This document shows, piece by piece, positions 62,990-64,000 of a stretch of DNA of 64,000 nucleotides. Source of the DNA: Vibrio sp. 10N.286.49.B1 (GTDB taxonomy: Bacteria; Pseudomonadota; Gammaproteobacteria; Enterobacterales; Vibrionaceae). The position numbers and the translations under genes are program-made. Below the pieces are notes generated by a model. The model ran no database searches. It had not been told where the DNA came from and saw nothing but the letters and a program-made list of their open reading frames with translations. The stretch covers positions 93,179 through 157,178 of the forward strand of contig NZ_MCUW01000004.1 of NCBI RefSeq assembly GCF_002873335.1. The letters are read 5' to 3'. Numbering within the stretch: the stretch's first letter is position 1; each line of letters opens with the position of its first letter.

Positions 62990-63634
62990 TTAAATCGAGC
63001 GTTGTACACACACTATCGTTTTCCAATAATCATAAAGACCCTCGATATTAGAAGAGCACATTAAGCGCATTGCGCCCTTAATATGTTCTTCACTCCACGC
63101 CCACCATTTCATCTCTAAAAGTTGAGATATCTCAGCGTCCGTGAATCGGTAACGTATGTGCTTCGCGGGGTTAGAGCCCACAATTGAGTATGGTGCGACA
63201 TCTTTAGTCACGACAGCGCGGCTCGCAATAATGGCCCCATCTCCAACGGACACACCACTCATAATCATCGCTTCTGTGCCAATCCAAACATCATTACCAA
63301 TGACAGTATCACCGGAACGCTCAAAGCCATCATTCGCATCAGCAAAATTTTCGTTGTCTTGATAAAAGAATGGAAAGGTACTTACCCAGTTATTTTGATG
63401 CCCTTGATTTCCCGCCATCATAAACACCGCACCAGAGCCGATTGAGCAGTAACTTCCGATAATCAACTTATCAATATCCGTTCTATCCGCAAGTAAATAG
63501 CGCGCGCAATCGTCGAAGCTATGATTGTGGTAATAACCGGAATAGTAGCTGTGTTCTCCCACGAGAATATTAGGGTTTGTCACTTGTTCCTTCAGTGGTT
63601 TGCCCACAAAAGGGCTTTCAAAATAGTTGTCCAA
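62990..63634 (-). CDS. catB: CatB-type O-acetyltransferase (chloramphenicol acetyltransferase family)
   Basis: 214 residues. The sequence follows the xenobiotic acetyltransferase (CatB) pattern: [37 protein letters not shown] with the catalytic-site His, [20 protein letters not shown], then hexapeptide repeats ([20 protein letters not shown]) and [14 protein letters not shown]. This type inactivates chloramphenicol with acetyl-CoA; chromosomal copies in vibrios are often intrinsic. The start is TTG with AGAGGCG ahead. No cassette attachment site was seen near it. Confidence 0.92.
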   Translation of the reverse strand: MDNYFESPFVGKPLKEQVTNPNILVGEHSYYSGYYHNHSFDDCARYLLADRTDIDKLIIGSYCSIGSGAVFMMAGNQGHQNNWVSTFPFFYQDNENFADANDGFERSGDTVIGNDVWIGTEAMIMSGVSVGDGAIIASRAVVTKDVAPYSIVGSNPAKHIRYRFTDAEISQLLEMKWWAWSEEHIKGAMRLMCSSNIEGLYDYWKTIVCVQRSI

Positions 63635-63664
63635 GTTAACGCCTCTTGTCTGTTTACAACGTTG

Positions 63665-64000
63665 TTATGCGCGCTTGCTTAAGTAACTACGCACAAACCC
63701 AAACGCTTCGTCTTTCTCTTCTTTGTCGATTGACCAACCATTTTTTAGATAGAACTGGATGGCTTGTTCATTGTTCTGAAATGTCTCAAGGCGGTAGTGT
63801 GAGTGGCCAAGTAAAGACATTTCGTGTTCCACATAACCAAGGAGCATAGCACCAAACCCTGACCGTTGAATTTGAGGCGAGACCATCAGAATATGAACAA
63901 AATCGTGTTCAAACACGCAATAGCCTTGGACAGTATCGTTCAATTCTAAGACGACACAATTCAATAATTGTTTTTCAACTTCTTTGTCTGACTCACCACT
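63665..64000 (-). CDS. GNAT-family N-acetyltransferase, cut by the window edge
   Basis: The frame is open through the end of the window, so the N-terminus is missing. The visible ~110 residues contain HILMVSPQIQRSGFGAMLLG (acetyl-CoA motif A) and RLETFQNNEQAIQFYLKNGW, the C-terminal GNAT region. The substrate is unknown. It is 30 bases upstream of catB on the same strand, so the two may form an operon of two acetyltransferases. Confidence 0.8.
   Translation of the reverse strand, partial: SGESDKEVEKQLLNCVVLELNDTVQGYCVFEHDFVHILMVSPQIQRSGFGAMLLGYVEHEMSLLGHSHYRLETFQNNEQAIQFYLKNGWSIDKEEKDEAFGFVRSYLSKRA

Noticed and set aside
62990..63634. catB as an integron gene cassette
   Set aside because: No attC-like imperfect palindrome or neighbouring cassette ORFs were seen on either side within the window.

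Overview
The window reads as part of a Vibrio-type gammaproteobacterial chromosome. The support is family content rather than a database hit: a PhnR/PhnW/PbfA/PhnX aminoethylphosphonate island, a split ula (L-ascorbate) regulon, a YcbZ-like Lon protease, a DUF2061 protein, a PACE pump paired with a LysR regulator, and an intrinsic-type CatB. No rRNA, tRNA, CRISPR array or replication origin was recognised. The many self-contained catabolic modules and LysR regulators resemble the accessory-rich second chromosome of vibrios (inference).

Layout. 1-9 kb: PilZ protein, convergent Lon-like protease, LysR regulator, an FAD oxidoreductase resembling the aminophosphonate-linked family, and a lipoprotein alkaline-phosphatase-fold gene interrupted at an A7 run. 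9-21 kb: envelope and small-molecule genes (a membrane protein with ten 14-residue repeats, DUF4136 lipoprotein, SYLF protein, methyltransferase, LysR, CDF transporter, START protein, YddG, ClsC-like phospholipase D, MalY-like lyase, two GNATs), ending in a scar of two truncated genes at 20.6-21.25 kb. 21.4-30.9 kb: the 2-aminoethylphosphonate (AEP) island. A DMT permease, PhnR and the transporter genes phnU, phnT and phnS lie on the minus strand, divergent from phnW-pbfA-phnX. Three TGGT/ACCA palindromes sit at its promoters. 31.5-40 kb: a lipoprotein, a DUF2061 protein, then a TRAP-SDR-RbsD/FucU operon facing a GntR-like repressor and gluconokinase. Paired GntR-type operators lie in front of both the TRAP operon and gntK.

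40-43 kb is an AT-rich patch with an OafA-like acyltransferase and a decayed IS3-family element. 42.7-50 kb: a PACE pump with a divergent LysR, then a heparinase-fold lyase, hexapeptide acetyltransferase and sodium/solute symporter operon with a divergent LysR. 50-53 kb: a secreted small protein, an HTH regulator and two GST-family genes. 53-62.4 kb: the ula regulon. ulaG and ulaR are on the minus strand; ulaA (IIC-IIB fusion), ulaC, ulaF, a HAD phosphatase, ulaD and ulaE are on the plus strand. A second paralogous HAD phosphatase and a small overlapping gene lie beyond ulaG. The window ends with an uncharacterised gene, catB and a GNAT cut by the edge.

How the genes work together. PhnSTU imports AEP. 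PhnW and PhnX convert it through phosphonoacetaldehyde to acetaldehyde and phosphate, and PbfA feeds hydroxylated AEP into the same intermediate. The ula genes import and phosphorylate ascorbate and convert it to a pentose phosphate. The TRAP operon and gntK look like one GntR-controlled sugar or aldonate module. The lyase-acetyltransferase-symporter operon looks like uptake and intracellular cleavage of uronide oligosaccharides.
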